This document shows positions 1 through 7,458 of a stretch of 11,164 nucleotides of DNA, in pieces. The position numbers were made by a program, and so were the translations under genes. How positions within the stretch are numbered: position 1 is the first letter of the stretch; each line of letters begins with the position of its first letter. Origin of the DNA: Betaproteobacteria bacterium (GTDB lineage: Bacteria; Pseudomonadota; Gammaproteobacteria; Burkholderiales; Rhodocyclaceae). A model generated the notes under the pieces. It made no database searches and was not told where the DNA came from. It saw nothing but the letters and a program-made list of their open reading frames with translations. The stretch covers positions 1-11,164 of the forward strand of contig JAEHDO010000441.1 in NCBI GenBank assembly GCA_016880375.1. Direction: 5' to 3'.

Positions 1-521
1 ACTTCTTCAACGACACCGAGTACGCGCGCCTGCACACCGACCAGCGCATCGCCATGATCACCGGCAACAAGCGCGAGTTCGAGCAGTGGGCCTTCATGTT
101 CACCTACGACCTCTACGCCATCTGCTCGGAGAACGATGCCGCGGATCCCAAGTCGATCTACAAGCGCCTGCCGACCATCAAGGCGCCGATCTTCCTCGCC
201 TTCGGCGCGAAGGAGCCGTTCATCCCGGGCACCGCCCTGAACGGCTGGACCGACATGGCCAAGAGCATCATCATTCCGTTCAAGCAGCGCATGACGGCCG
301 CCGGCAACACGCCGCAGGTCAAGGTCTACCCGGGGGTCGGCCACTTCATCCATACCGACGTTCCCTACGAGTTCGCCAGGGATACGGTGGACTTCATGAA
401 GACCCGCCACGTGGATGCGGCATCGGCCGACGTGGTCGACGCCCTGATCAACCAGACCGGCACGGCCGCCGCAGCGCCCGCCGCCGCTTCGTCCGGCAAG
501 CCGTCCGGCCTCGCCAAGTGA
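1..521 (+). CDS. alpha/beta hydrolase, 5'-truncated by window edge
   Basis: Open reading continues leftward from position 3 without a start, so the gene begins outside the window and only about 172 C-terminal residues are visible. They show the second half of an alpha/beta hydrolase. There is a cap-like helical stretch, then the strand with the acid residue (KAPIFLAFGAKEPFIP, about nt 180-228), then the catalytic-histidine segment GVGHFIHTDVPYEFARD (about nt 333-384). The nucleophile serine lies off-window, so catalysis cannot be confirmed. After the fold ends there is an Ala-rich linker (TAAAAPAAASSG) and the terminal residues KPSGLAK. The next gene ends in the same motif. Only eight bases separate the stop from the next ATG, so the two are probably cotranscribed. 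Substrate unknown; an esterase or a C-C hydrolase would both fit. Confidence 0.85.
   Translation, partial: FFNDTEYARLHTDQRIAMITGNKREFEQWAFMFTYDLYAICSENDAADPKSIYKRLPTIKAPIFLAFGAKEPFIPGTALNGWTDMAKSIIIPFKQRMTAAGNTPQVKVYPGVGHFIHTDVPYEFARDTVDFMKTRHVDAASADVVDALINQTGTAAAAPAAASSGKPSGLAK
498..521 (+). repeat. C-terminal tag repeat, copy 1 (KPSGLAK-stop)
   Basis: The last seven sense codons of the first hydrolase match those of the next gene at 19 of 21 bases. Only CCG/CCC and TCC/GCC differ, so even synonymous positions are conserved. The flanking linkers are unalike (Ala-rich here, Gly-rich there). The tag is therefore a discrete shared element and not the end of a longer alignment. Confidence 0.7.
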
Positions 522-529
522 GGTGCGCC

Positions 530-1885
530 ATGAAACCAGACATGAGGAAAACCGACGTGAAGAACCTGATCACCACGCTGACCCTGGCCGCAGCCTGCCT
601 GTTGCCGGGCCTGGCGCCGGCGGCGGACATGAAGCAGATTACCCCGCCGTCGTCGATCATGGCCCAGGACAAGATGAAGCAGTACTACGTCATCCCGAAC
701 TTCCGCATCGGCGGCAAGTACAACCTCGACGCCGACCCGGAAACCTGGCGCAACGGCGGCCAGGGCGGCACTACGCTGGAGTCGCTCGGCGCCCCGCCGC
801 TCAAGGTGGGCTACATCGCCGTCGGCACGCCGAAGCGCAATGACCGGGGCGAGATCACCAACGCCGTTATCATCAACACCTTCTACTCCGGCGACTCGAC
901 CTGGATGTACAACACCTGGTACGAGGGCCAGCCGGCCAATGCCTTCTCCGGCGGCGCCATCGTCGGGCCTGGCCGCACCTTCGACACCAACCGCTTCTAC
1001 GTGGTGTTCCTCGACGCCCTCGGGCTGTGGGGCGAGTCGAAGCCGTCGAACGGACTCGGCCGCAAGTTCCCGCAGTACAACTACTTCGACATGGTGCAGG
1101 CCAACTACCAGTTGCTGCGCGACCATCTCAAGGTGGCCCAGGTCGAGCTGGCAACCGGGTGCTCCATGGGCGCCACGCAGTCCTGGGTGTGGGGCGTGAT
1201 GTATTCGCCCAGCGGCTACGTCAAGGCCATTATGCCGATCGGCGGCACGACGGCCTCGGACGGCGACGATCCGGTCGGGCAATGGACCTTCCGCCTGGGA
1301 CAGGCCGCCATCGAGAGCGATCCGGTGTGGCGCGAGACCAACGGCAACTACTACCACCTGCCGATCGAAAAGCATCCGAAGATGGGCCTCAACTTCATGT
1401 GGTCCGTGCTGCAGCTGACCGGCTACACCTTCCCGGTGCGTTCGGCCACGCCCTGGGCCAACCTGCAGAAGGAAGTCTTCTACTGGCAGCCGAAGGGTGA
1501 CGAGACGCTGAGCTGGATCAACCGCACCAAGAACGAGGACCCGGTCGACTACTGGTACCGCAACAACGCCGGCTTCAGCTACAACATCAACAAGGAGCTG
1601 AAGCGCATCAAGGCGCGGACGCTGGTGGTGCACGTCGACACCGACATGTGGCTGATGGTGGAGAACGCGCGCAAGGCGTCGCAGGCCGTGCCGGGCGCCC
1701 ACTTCGCGCATTTCCCGCACCCCACGGCGCATTACGGCGTGTTCCGCGCGCCGAACATCCTGCGCGACACGATCCAGGCCTTCGCCGAGGACAACTTCAC
1801 CTCGAGCCTGCCGGGCATCGGCGGAGGGAGCGGGGGCGGCGGCGCGCCGGTCGCGGAGGCGAAGCCCGCCGGCCTCGCCAAGTAG
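530..1885 (+). CDS. exported MetX-fold alpha/beta hydrolase
   Basis: A 451-residue protein with an N-terminal signal peptide: basic MKPDMRKTDVKN, hydrophobic LITTLTLAAACLLPGLA, probable cleavage near APA-AD. It should act in the periplasm or outside the cell. The body resembles the homoserine O-acetyltransferase branch of alpha/beta hydrolases. The nucleophile elbow is GCSMGA with Ser212. The likely acid is Asp372 in HVDTDMW, and the histidine is His401 in AHYGVF. An export signal argues against a CoA-dependent acetyltransferase, so hydrolysis of an ester or amide is more likely (inference). A Gly-rich linker (GGGSGGGG) leads to the terminal KPAGLAK, shared with the upstream hydrolase. I chose ATG 530, behind a weak AGGTG. 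ATG 542 is possible, as is GTG 557, which has a better-placed GAGG; all keep the signal peptide. Substrate unknown. Confidence 0.88.
   Translation: MKPDMRKTDVKNLITTLTLAAACLLPGLAPAADMKQITPPSSIMAQDKMKQYYVIPNFRIGGKYNLDADPETWRNGGQGGTTLESLGAPPLKVGYIAVGTPKRNDRGEITNAVIINTFYSGDSTWMYNTWYEGQPANAFSGGAIVGPGRTFDTNRFYVVFLDALGLWGESKPSNGLGRKFPQYNYFDMVQANYQLLRDHLKVAQVELATGCSMGATQSWVWGVMYSPSGYVKAIMPIGGTTASDGDDPVGQWTFRLGQAAIESDPVWRETNGNYYHLPIEKHPKMGLNFMWSVLQLTGYTFPVRSATPWANLQKEVFYWQPKGDETLSWINRTKNEDPVDYWYRNNAGFSYNINKELKRIKARTLVVHVDTDMWLMVENARKASQAVPGAHFAHFPHPTAHYGVFRAPNILRDTIQAFAEDNFTSSLPGIGGGSGGGGAPVAEAKPAGLAK
1862..1885 (+). repeat. C-terminal tag repeat, copy 2 (KPAGLAK-stop)
   Basis: Second copy of the tag, at the end of the exported hydrolase. 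It encodes KPAGLAK followed by TAG, where copy 1 has TGA. The codons for G, L, A and K (GGC CTC GCC AAG) are identical in both copies. The third hydrolase of the cluster lacks it and ends in GRKRRLT. Confidence 0.7.
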
Positions 1886-1894
1886 GCCCAAGCC

Positions 1895-1916
1895 GGCCAC
1901 CGCCACGCATGTGGCC
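1895..1916 (+). other. small inverted repeat between hydrolase genes
   Basis: GGCCAC and GTGGCC flank a ten-base spacer. Alternatively, GCCAC-GCAT-GTGGC (1902-1915) folds as a compact five-pair hairpin. It sits in the 62-base gap after the exported hydrolase. No T-run follows, so it is not a convincing intrinsic terminator. It could be a weak attenuator or RNA-stability element, or chance in GC-rich DNA. Confidence 0.3.
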
Positions 1917-1947
1917 CGCCTAGGCACCGATGGCCAGAAGCTGACGA

Positions 1948-2931
1948 ATGCCGTTTGCTGACATTCACGGGCACAGCATTCGCTACGAGTTGCGTGGCGA
2001 AGCCGGTCTGCCGCTGGTTACTTTCGCCAACGGTCTGACCCAAAACGCCGATTTGTGGACGGCGTACGGGATCAAGCTGGCCGACCGCGGCTATCAGGTG
2101 CTGGCGTACGACATGCTCGGTCAGGGCCAGTCGGCAAAGCCGGTCCTGGGAATCGAGCTCGCCGATCACGCCGGGATACTGGCGGGGCTTCTCGACCAGG
2201 TGCAGGCCGATCGCACGCATCTGGCGGGCATCAGTTTCGGCGGCGTGGTCGCGCTCGATTTCGCCATCAGGCACGGCGACCGACTGGCCAGCCTTGCTGT
2301 AATGAGCAGCTTCGCCGAACTTACGCCGCAGCTGGAGTGCCTCGGCCAGGTCCTCTACGAAGGGCTCACGCAACTGGGGCTGCCGTATCTGCAGAACTTG
2401 CTGTACCCGATGAACATGAGCTCATCGTGGCTTGCGGCCAATCGCGAGCGCATCCCGGAGATGAAGCGTTCCGGCTACATCGGCAACGATCTGTTCGCGC
2501 TGCAAAACCTGATGGAATCGTTCATCAAGTTCGAGCCGCTGACGCCGCGGCTGGCCGAGATCCGCTGTCCTGCCCTGATCATGAACGGCGAGTACGATTT
2601 CTTCACCCCGCGCGAGTGCCACGAACTGATGCGGCGCAACCTGTCGAACTGCAGGTTGCTGCTCATGCAGCGTGCGTACCATGCCTTCACACTGGAAATG
2701 CCCGACATCACCCTGAGACAGCTGTTCGAGTTCGTGCGTTCCGTGGATGACGGCTCCTGGCTCGGGGACGGCTCGGTCTGGATCGCTGCCGACAAACCCG
2801 ATGCCATCCCCCACGCGTTTCCCTGCGTTGGGGACCACATGCGCGCACTGCCGGTTACGGCGGCCGGCACACCGATCCAAGTCGTCGAAGCTGCCGAAAT
2901 CCAACCCGGCCGCAAGCGGCGCCTGACATGA
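1948..2931 (+). CDS. alpha/beta hydrolase with C-terminal extension
   Basis: A 327-residue cytoplasmic protein with no signal peptide. The fold is complete. The strand and oxyanion region read LVTFANGLTQNADLW (about residues 23-37). The nucleophile elbow is GISFGG with Ser96, the acid is Asp217 in NGEYDFFTP, and the histidine is His245 in AYHAFTLEMPD. A helical cap of about 75 residues lies between strands 6 and 7. The layout is reminiscent of RhlA-type and general esterase-like hydrolases, but I cannot assign a substrate. The catalytic domain ends near residue 266. About 60 further residues (DGSVWIAADKPDAIPHAF onward) form an unusual tail ending in basic GRKRRLT. The start at 1948 has a modest AGAAG seven bases upstream; the ATG at 1930 runs straight into a stop. 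The stop overlaps the next start as ATGA, implying coupled translation. Confidence 0.88.
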   Translation: MPFADIHGHSIRYELRGEAGLPLVTFANGLTQNADLWTAYGIKLADRGYQVLAYDMLGQGQSAKPVLGIELADHAGILAGLLDQVQADRTHLAGISFGGVVALDFAIRHGDRLASLAVMSSFAELTPQLECLGQVLYEGLTQLGLPYLQNLLYPMNMSSSWLAANRERIPEMKRSGYIGNDLFALQNLMESFIKFEPLTPRLAEIRCPALIMNGEYDFFTPRECHELMRRNLSNCRLLLMQRAYHAFTLEMPDITLRQLFEFVRSVDDGSWLGDGSVWIAADKPDAIPHAFPCVGDHMRALPVTAAGTPIQVVEAAEIQPGRKRRLT

Positions 2932-3542
2932 GCAGCCTCGCCGAACGCTATAACCGCGCCCGCGCCACCATTGCAGCGCGCGGTTTCAGCGCCGATATCC
3001 AGACCAAGATCACACTTGTCGTCGGTGCGACGACAAGCATCAATGCCGCCATCCTGGCGCCGACCGAGCTGCAACCGAGGGTCTCAGCCGCATATCCTTT
3101 CGTGCATGGCCAGTACTTCAGAGAGCTCGAGTTCGCGTCCCTGCTGGCGCGTGTGACACGCTGGTCGGCCAATTCAGCCATCTATGCCGAGGCGATGAGG
3201 CTGACCGCGCCGCTTTGGGGTGCCTGGTGGCGCATCCAGTCGCCCCTGGGGCCGGTGATGGACGTCAAGTCCGCCTATACGGCACTTGCGCTTGGTCATG
3301 CGTTGCTCGGACGGGTACGTCTGACTCCGGTCATCCCCGAGCATGCTGACGATCTTGACCCGTTCGTTACGGCCTTGCGGCGCATCGAGCAGGAGAACGG
3401 GCGCATGATTCAGACGCAGATCCGGCTGCTGAAGGACGCTGCAACTCCCCTCGACGTCAGTGAGCGGGAACGCATCGTGGAGGAGCAGCAGTCCGCCGTA
3501 GATTCGGTATTCTTGAAGTTTCTGGACTGGCTCGGCGACTAG
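2928..3542 (+). CDS. hypothetical protein, translationally coupled to the hydrolase
   Basis: A 204-residue protein that I do not recognise. Its ATG lies inside the preceding stop (ATGA, 2928-2931), so it is probably made together with the hydrolase and may partner with it. The N-terminal half carries a mildly hydrophobic stretch (ITLVVGATTSINAAILAP, about residues 28-45), too weak to call as a membrane helix. The middle has a tryptophan-rich patch (LWGAWWRIQSPLG, about residues 95-107). The C-terminal third is strongly charged and probably helical (RRIEQENGRMIQTQIRLL; SERERIVEEQQ), ending FLDWLGD. Codon choice looks like its neighbours, supporting a real gene. No enzyme motif is visible. It could be a binding, scaffold or regulatory subunit, but that is speculation. 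Confidence 0.8.
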   Translation: MSSLAERYNRARATIAARGFSADIQTKITLVVGATTSINAAILAPTELQPRVSAAYPFVHGQYFRELEFASLLARVTRWSANSAIYAEAMRLTAPLWGAWWRIQSPLGPVMDVKSAYTALALGHALLGRVRLTPVIPEHADDLDPFVTALRRIEQENGRMIQTQIRLLKDAATPLDVSERERIVEEQQSAVDSVFLKFLDWLGD

Positions 3543-3567
3543 GCAGTCCCTGCACAACTTTCGCGGC

Positions 3568-6531
3568 TCAATGCAGATTGAATCTCGTGGCATCTCCTGA
3601 TGGATCCCAGAGATCCATCGTCTTGTCCTTTGCCAGGGCCGTGCGCACATAGGCCGACATGGCCTCATTCTCTATGAAGCTGGCAGAGGAATCGGCCAGA
3701 AGAATCCTGCTGGGTTCCTGCGCGGCAGCAATGGCGAATCCCTGCACGTAATCCACGCCGATCTGCACCAGGGATTCCACGGTGGCCTGGTCCTCCGCCC
3801 ACTCGGCAATGCTCTTCATGCCGAGGTTGTGTGCCAGTTCCACGATGGCCTCGACAATGGCCAGGTTGGCGGGATGGGCGTTCACGCCCCTGACGAATTC
3901 GCCATCGATCTTGAGGGCGTCCGCAGGTAGTTCCTTGAGGTAGGAAAACGACGTATATCCCGCGCCGAAGTCATCGAGCGCAATCTTCGCGCCGTAATTG
4001 CGGACGCCGTCGATGAATCGCCGGGTATTGTCCAGATCATGCAGCGCCACGCTCTCGGTAATCTCGATGCAAAGCCGATCCACGGTGCGGCCGTACTGGG
4101 ACAAGATCGAGAATGCATCCTGGATGAACTTTTCGTCGTTGAGCGAGCCGCCGCTCAGGTTGAGGCAGACGAATCGCGTGTTATTAAGAAGATCCTGGTG
4201 CATGCTGATCCACTCCAGCGTCCTGGAAAGCACCCAGCGGTCGATCACCGCAATGCGGCCGTTGCTCTCAGCAGCCGAGATGATTTTCGAGGCCGGGGTA
4301 ATCGACCCATCGGGTTCGCGCATGCGCAGCAGTACTTCGAAATTCAGCGAGTCGTAGGGGGCGCGCAACGACATGATGGGCTGCATCACCTGGAACAGCC
4401 CTTCCGGAGCGACATTCGTGCCGAACCGCGCAATCAGGCGCAATTCGTCCTCGCGCTCGCGGAATACCGGCGAATGCCTGTCGTAGATCACCGGATTGCC
4501 GTGGTTCCCGCTTTTCGCTTCGCGACAGGCGCGGTCCGCAACCGAAATGGCGTCCTTGACCCGTATGCTTTCGCTGATTTCCATCAGGCCGATCGAGCCC
4601 TTCACCTGGAAGGCCCGGTCGCCGATCTGGTATGGGAGATTGCCTATCCTGTCAACGATGCCGCGGCAGACCCAGGCGGCGGAGTCGATCGGGGTGCCCT
4701 TGAAGACGATGACGAATTCGTCGCCGCCCACGCGGCCCATGCTCTGCCCTTCGGTCAGCATGTTTCTGACGCGCTCGCAAACCTGCTTGAGGACCTCGTC
4801 GCCGGCAAGGTGGCCAAAAAGATCATTGATCAGCTTGAAGCGATCAAGGTCGAGGTACGCCAGGGACATCGAAACGCCGTCGCCCAGCATGGCAACTGCC
4901 TCGTCGAATTCCTTTTCGATCCCGCGCCGGTTGAGGATGCCGGTCAGCGGATCATGCTCGGCAAGAAAATACAGCCTGTCGGTTGCCTTGACCTTCTCCG
5001 TGACGTCTTGCAAGGAGCCTTCGATCTTCTCCTTGGCCAGCGTGGCCTTCACCATGAACCATTTCTGATCCTTGCCCCGCCTGGCAAGGCTGCGGAGTTC
5101 CATCTCCTGGCCGTCCCCGCTCAAGACCAGCTTCTGCAACTTGTCCCAGGCACCCAGTTCGAAATGATCGCTCCAGTGGTCGTTCTGCACCCCATGCACC
5201 CCGAGCATCCGCCGCAACGCGGGGTTGGCCTGGATGAACTGCCCCTGTGCATTCAGTGTGAACAGGCCGATCGGAATGGCTTCGTAGGTGTTGTGCAACT
5301 CGGCCTGCGCCTTGACCCGCCCCTCTCGCTCGAGGCGCATTTGCTCGGCGATGGCAAAGGCCGCCATCAGGCTTGAGGACAATGCCGCCGTTACACTATT
5401 CACGGCGCCGATAAACCCCTTGTAGCCAAGAGACGCCGCAATGACCTCGTAGAGATTGGCGAAAACGGCGATCCCGAGTGAAGCGGCATACCACATCGCC
5501 ACCTTGGAGCGCTTCTCGACGAGCATGTGGATCATCAGGTACATGAGGACCATCACGCCGATGACGGCCGTCACCCACATGGGGGGAAGAAAATACTTGA
5601 ACGGCAGCACTACGGCGTAGCCGATGATCAGCACGCACGTCCACTGCGCCACCTTGAGCAGGCGGGCTTGCGCCGGCTGCCGCAAGTCCTCGCCGAACAA
5701 CCTCCAGAATAGCGCATAGGTCAGCGTGTAATACGCGGCGATCGTGAGCTGCCGCATGGGGGCGACCCATTCCGACGGGATGCTTCTTTCCAGCCACTGG
5801 AAATCCCAGCCGGCCGATAAGGCGCCCAGGCGCAGGTTTGCGACGAGCCAGGCCGCAAACAGCACGTACATCCACTCGCGGTTGATGATCGCGGTCACCA
5901 GCACGAACAGGGCCAGCACGATCAGGCCGCCGTCGAGCAATCCGGCATTCCTGTGGAACTTCTGCACCGACAGGCCAAATTCGGAATCCGGCCACTGCAG
6001 CACGGTGATGCGAGCCGGTCCGGCGTGCTCCGCCCTGCAGAGCATCGTCGTGTCGGTCGTCAGGCGGCCCAGGTCGATGGCAAAACCGGTTTTCTCCGTC
6101 CTCAGCTGTCCCGCCTTGACGCTGCGGTCCGCCCGGCCAAGCGGAGAGAGCGGTGCCGTGCTCCAGCACTCGATCTCGGTGCCGTGCCTCGAAGGCAGCT
6201 CCACGACGGTCGCCTCTTCCGTCCGTCCAGGGCTTACCGAGAAGCTCAACCAATAGGGTGCTTCGGACAGCTTCGTGTCTTGCTGCGATACCGTCGGAAC
6301 CCGTTCCAGCTGCCGCAGCGCTTCTGCCGGCGCCAGCGGCGTCCCCGACTGTTCCAGGACATGGAAGGCGACGGGCTGCTGGCGCTCGAAGGGGTATTGG
6401 CTTTCCAGCGCAAAGACGGCGTAAAGCGATGCGATGCCGATCAGGATCGGTACGGCGTACAGCGACAACCCATACAGCAGGGAGTCGATCTTCAACCCCG
6501 ATTCGAGGCGCTGCAGGTAAGTCCGCCTCAT
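3568..6531 (-). CDS. 7TMR-DISM/PAS/GGDEF/EAL c-di-GMP enzyme
   Basis: A 987-residue inner-membrane protein that should make and/or break cyclic di-GMP. Order of parts: one membrane helix (about 20-42); a periplasmic beta-rich sensory region (about 43-198, DISMED2-like); seven helices (about 200-395, 7TMR-DISM type); PAS (about 410-510, YEAIPIGLFTLNAQGQFIQAN); GGDEF (about 520-685); EAL (about 700-945). The GGDEF motif is intact at 602-606, with DLDRFKLIND and GHLAGDE. The inhibitory RxxD site is absent: residues 593-596 are TEGQ. The EAL signature reads EVLLR, but all eight expected catalytic positions are present: E732, N791, E823, D853, D854, K874, E910 and Q930. Start 6531 is set by GGGAGG eight bases upstream; an in-frame ATG at 6600 has no comparable site. 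It lies 132 bases after the acyl-amino-acid synthase and is probably cotranscribed. Confidence 0.93.
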   Translation of the reverse strand: MRRTYLQRLESGLKIDSLLYGLSLYAVPILIGIASLYAVFALESQYPFERQQPVAFHVLEQSGTPLAPAEALRQLERVPTVSQQDTKLSEAPYWLSFSVSPGRTEEATVVELPSRHGTEIECWSTAPLSPLGRADRSVKAGQLRTEKTGFAIDLGRLTTDTTMLCRAEHAGPARITVLQWPDSEFGLSVQKFHRNAGLLDGGLIVLALFVLVTAIINREWMYVLFAAWLVANLRLGALSAGWDFQWLERSIPSEWVAPMRQLTIAAYYTLTYALFWRLFGEDLRQPAQARLLKVAQWTCVLIIGYAVVLPFKYFLPPMWVTAVIGVMVLMYLMIHMLVEKRSKVAMWYAASLGIAVFANLYEVIAASLGYKGFIGAVNSVTAALSSSLMAAFAIAEQMRLEREGRVKAQAELHNTYEAIPIGLFTLNAQGQFIQANPALRRMLGVHGVQNDHWSDHFELGAWDKLQKLVLSGDGQEMELRSLARRGKDQKWFMVKATLAKEKIEGSLQDVTEKVKATDRLYFLAEHDPLTGILNRRGIEKEFDEAVAMLGDGVSMSLAYLDLDRFKLINDLFGHLAGDEVLKQVCERVRNMLTEGQSMGRVGGDEFVIVFKGTPIDSAAWVCRGIVDRIGNLPYQIGDRAFQVKGSIGLMEISESIRVKDAISVADRACREAKSGNHGNPVIYDRHSPVFREREDELRLIARFGTNVAPEGLFQVMQPIMSLRAPYDSLNFEVLLRMREPDGSITPASKIISAAESNGRIAVIDRWVLSRTLEWISMHQDLLNNTRFVCLNLSGGSLNDEKFIQDAFSILSQYGRTVDRLCIEITESVALHDLDNTRRFIDGVRNYGAKIALDDFGAGYTSFSYLKELPADALKIDGEFVRGVNAHPANLAIVEAIVELAHNLGMKSIAEWAEDQATVESLVQIGVDYVQGFAIAAAQEPSRILLADSSASFIENEAMSAYVRTALAKDKTMDLWDPSGDATRFNLH

Positions 6532-6663
6532 GCTAAACGCCTCCCGTGGGAGTCCATGCCGGGCATCCCCCCTGCACAAGCGGCCGCCAGCAAGGCGCAC
6601 ACAGTCGATCGGCGAACCCTCCCCCGCTCCCGGTGAGGGCGGCTTTTCGCTACGTCCATCCCG
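6532..6663 (-). other. short intergenic spacer, synthase to c-di-GMP enzyme
   Basis: This 132-base gap contains the strong ribosome site GGGAGG (about 6540-6545 on the - strand) for the downstream gene. GC-rich text around 6605-6645 can only form short imperfect stems and has no T-run on the - strand. I see no clear terminator or promoter, so readthrough from the synthase gene is the simplest reading. Confidence 0.45.
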
Positions 6664-7458
6664 TTACGGCATGACCGCCAGCGGATTGAGCCCGGAGTCA
6701 CGGTAGACCTCTGGCAACCTGGCCACCGCCGCCCATGCCGCCTCGTCCCGCTCGACCAGTCGAAGATCCGGATGATGCGTCTTGCACATGAAGTCGAGCA
6801 GCGGGTGCCGCGCCTTCGTCCAGGTCTCGTAGGCATTGGGCACGTCGAATGCCAGGACGCGGTGGGGTATGTTCCCCGCATGACGCATGGGAATGAAGCC
6901 AAAACCGGGGAATACGTCCTGAAATAGGAGTTTCTCCCACAGCGTGTCGAGCGGCGAACGGGCAGCGATGACGATCCACTCGATGTCGTTCAGGAGGCAG
7001 AACTGAAAACCCGCCTTGACCAGCACGGTCTTGACGAGCCGGCCCATGCGGCCCTCCGCGATCCCGAAGCGCGTAATCTCGATCATGCTGCGCCCCTTCA
7101 GCCACGCGGGCAGATCGACAGAATCCTCGAGAACCAGATTCCGGCTGCAGTTCTTCTGGATCCGCATCGTGCCCAGCGGCGTGCCGTCGAGTTTCGATTC
7201 GGCAAGCACAACCACCGAATCCGCCACGCGATCGAGTGCCTCCGGCCTGTCCAGGGTCGCCGCGACAGCCGGCAAATGCCTTGCGTAAGCCTGATGGCGT
7301 ATGGATACCGCCTTCGCGAGATCCTCTTCGCATTTGGCAATCCTGACAGTGAACGGCAAGCGTTCAGTATGCATGCCGATCGCCGCTTCCCCCGTGACAT
7401 ATTTCACGGTTGCCGGGTTCGCAACCGCCGTCACATCAAGTTGAGTTTGTGCTTCCAT
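6664..7458 (-). CDS. FeeM-like N-acyl amino acid synthase (GNAT/LuxI-like)
   Basis: A 264-residue soluble protein resembling the FeeM family of N-acyl amino acid synthases. These share the GNAT fold with acyl-homoserine-lactone synthases and join an acyl chain from acyl carrier protein to an amino acid. Visible hallmarks are: the N-terminal VRIAKCEEDLAKAVSIRHQAY (split here as VRIAKCEEDL at about 38-47 and SIRHQAYARH at 52-61); the strand PLGTMRIQ (94-101); the family-typical IEITRFGI (126-133), equivalent to the E-x-S/T-R segment of LuxI-like enzymes; and IAARSPLDTLWEKLLF (164-179). The start at 7458 has AAAGGA seven bases upstream. An in-frame ATG at 7503 would add 15 residues but lacks such a site. 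The downstream partner is a c-di-GMP enzyme; the divergent neighbour is a membrane acyltransferase. The family call is firm to moderate; product and amino acid are unknown. Confidence 0.78.
   Translation of the reverse strand: MEAQTQLDVTAVANPATVKYVTGEAAIGMHTERLPFTVRIAKCEEDLAKAVSIRHQAYARHLPAVAATLDRPEALDRVADSVVVLAESKLDGTPLGTMRIQKNCSRNLVLEDSVDLPAWLKGRSMIEITRFGIAEGRMGRLVKTVLVKAGFQFCLLNDIEWIVIAARSPLDTLWEKLLFQDVFPGFGFIPMRHAGNIPHRVLAFDVPNAYETWTKARHPLLDFMCKTHHPDLRLVERDEAAWAAVARLPEVYRDSGLNPLAVMP

Noticed and set aside
570..605. Lipoprotein signal (LAAAC) in the exported hydrolase
   Set aside because: The residue at -3 from Cys is Ala, not Leu/Val/Ile. An APA-A cleavage site downstream fits an ordinary signal peptidase I substrate better.
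365..1927. Long - strand open frame of 520 codons opposite the exported hydrolase
   Set aside because: It is a GC-rich antisense shadow. Its composition is arginine/valine/alanine-rich without any fold signature, and the + strand product has a signal peptide and full catalytic triad.
3543..3567. GCAG-TCC-CTGC as a terminator between the convergent genes
   Set aside because: Four base pairs with a three-base loop and no T-run; likely chance.
4039..5376. Long + strand open frame opposite the GGDEF/EAL gene
   Set aside because: It mirrors the region coding the PAS, GGDEF and EAL domains, has no recognisable motif, and has no start context.
6532..6600. Longer start for the c-di-GMP enzyme at 6600
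   Set aside because: The extra 23 residues have no ribosome site before them, whereas ATG 6531 has a strong GGGAGG at ideal spacing, directly before the natural N-terminal membrane helix.
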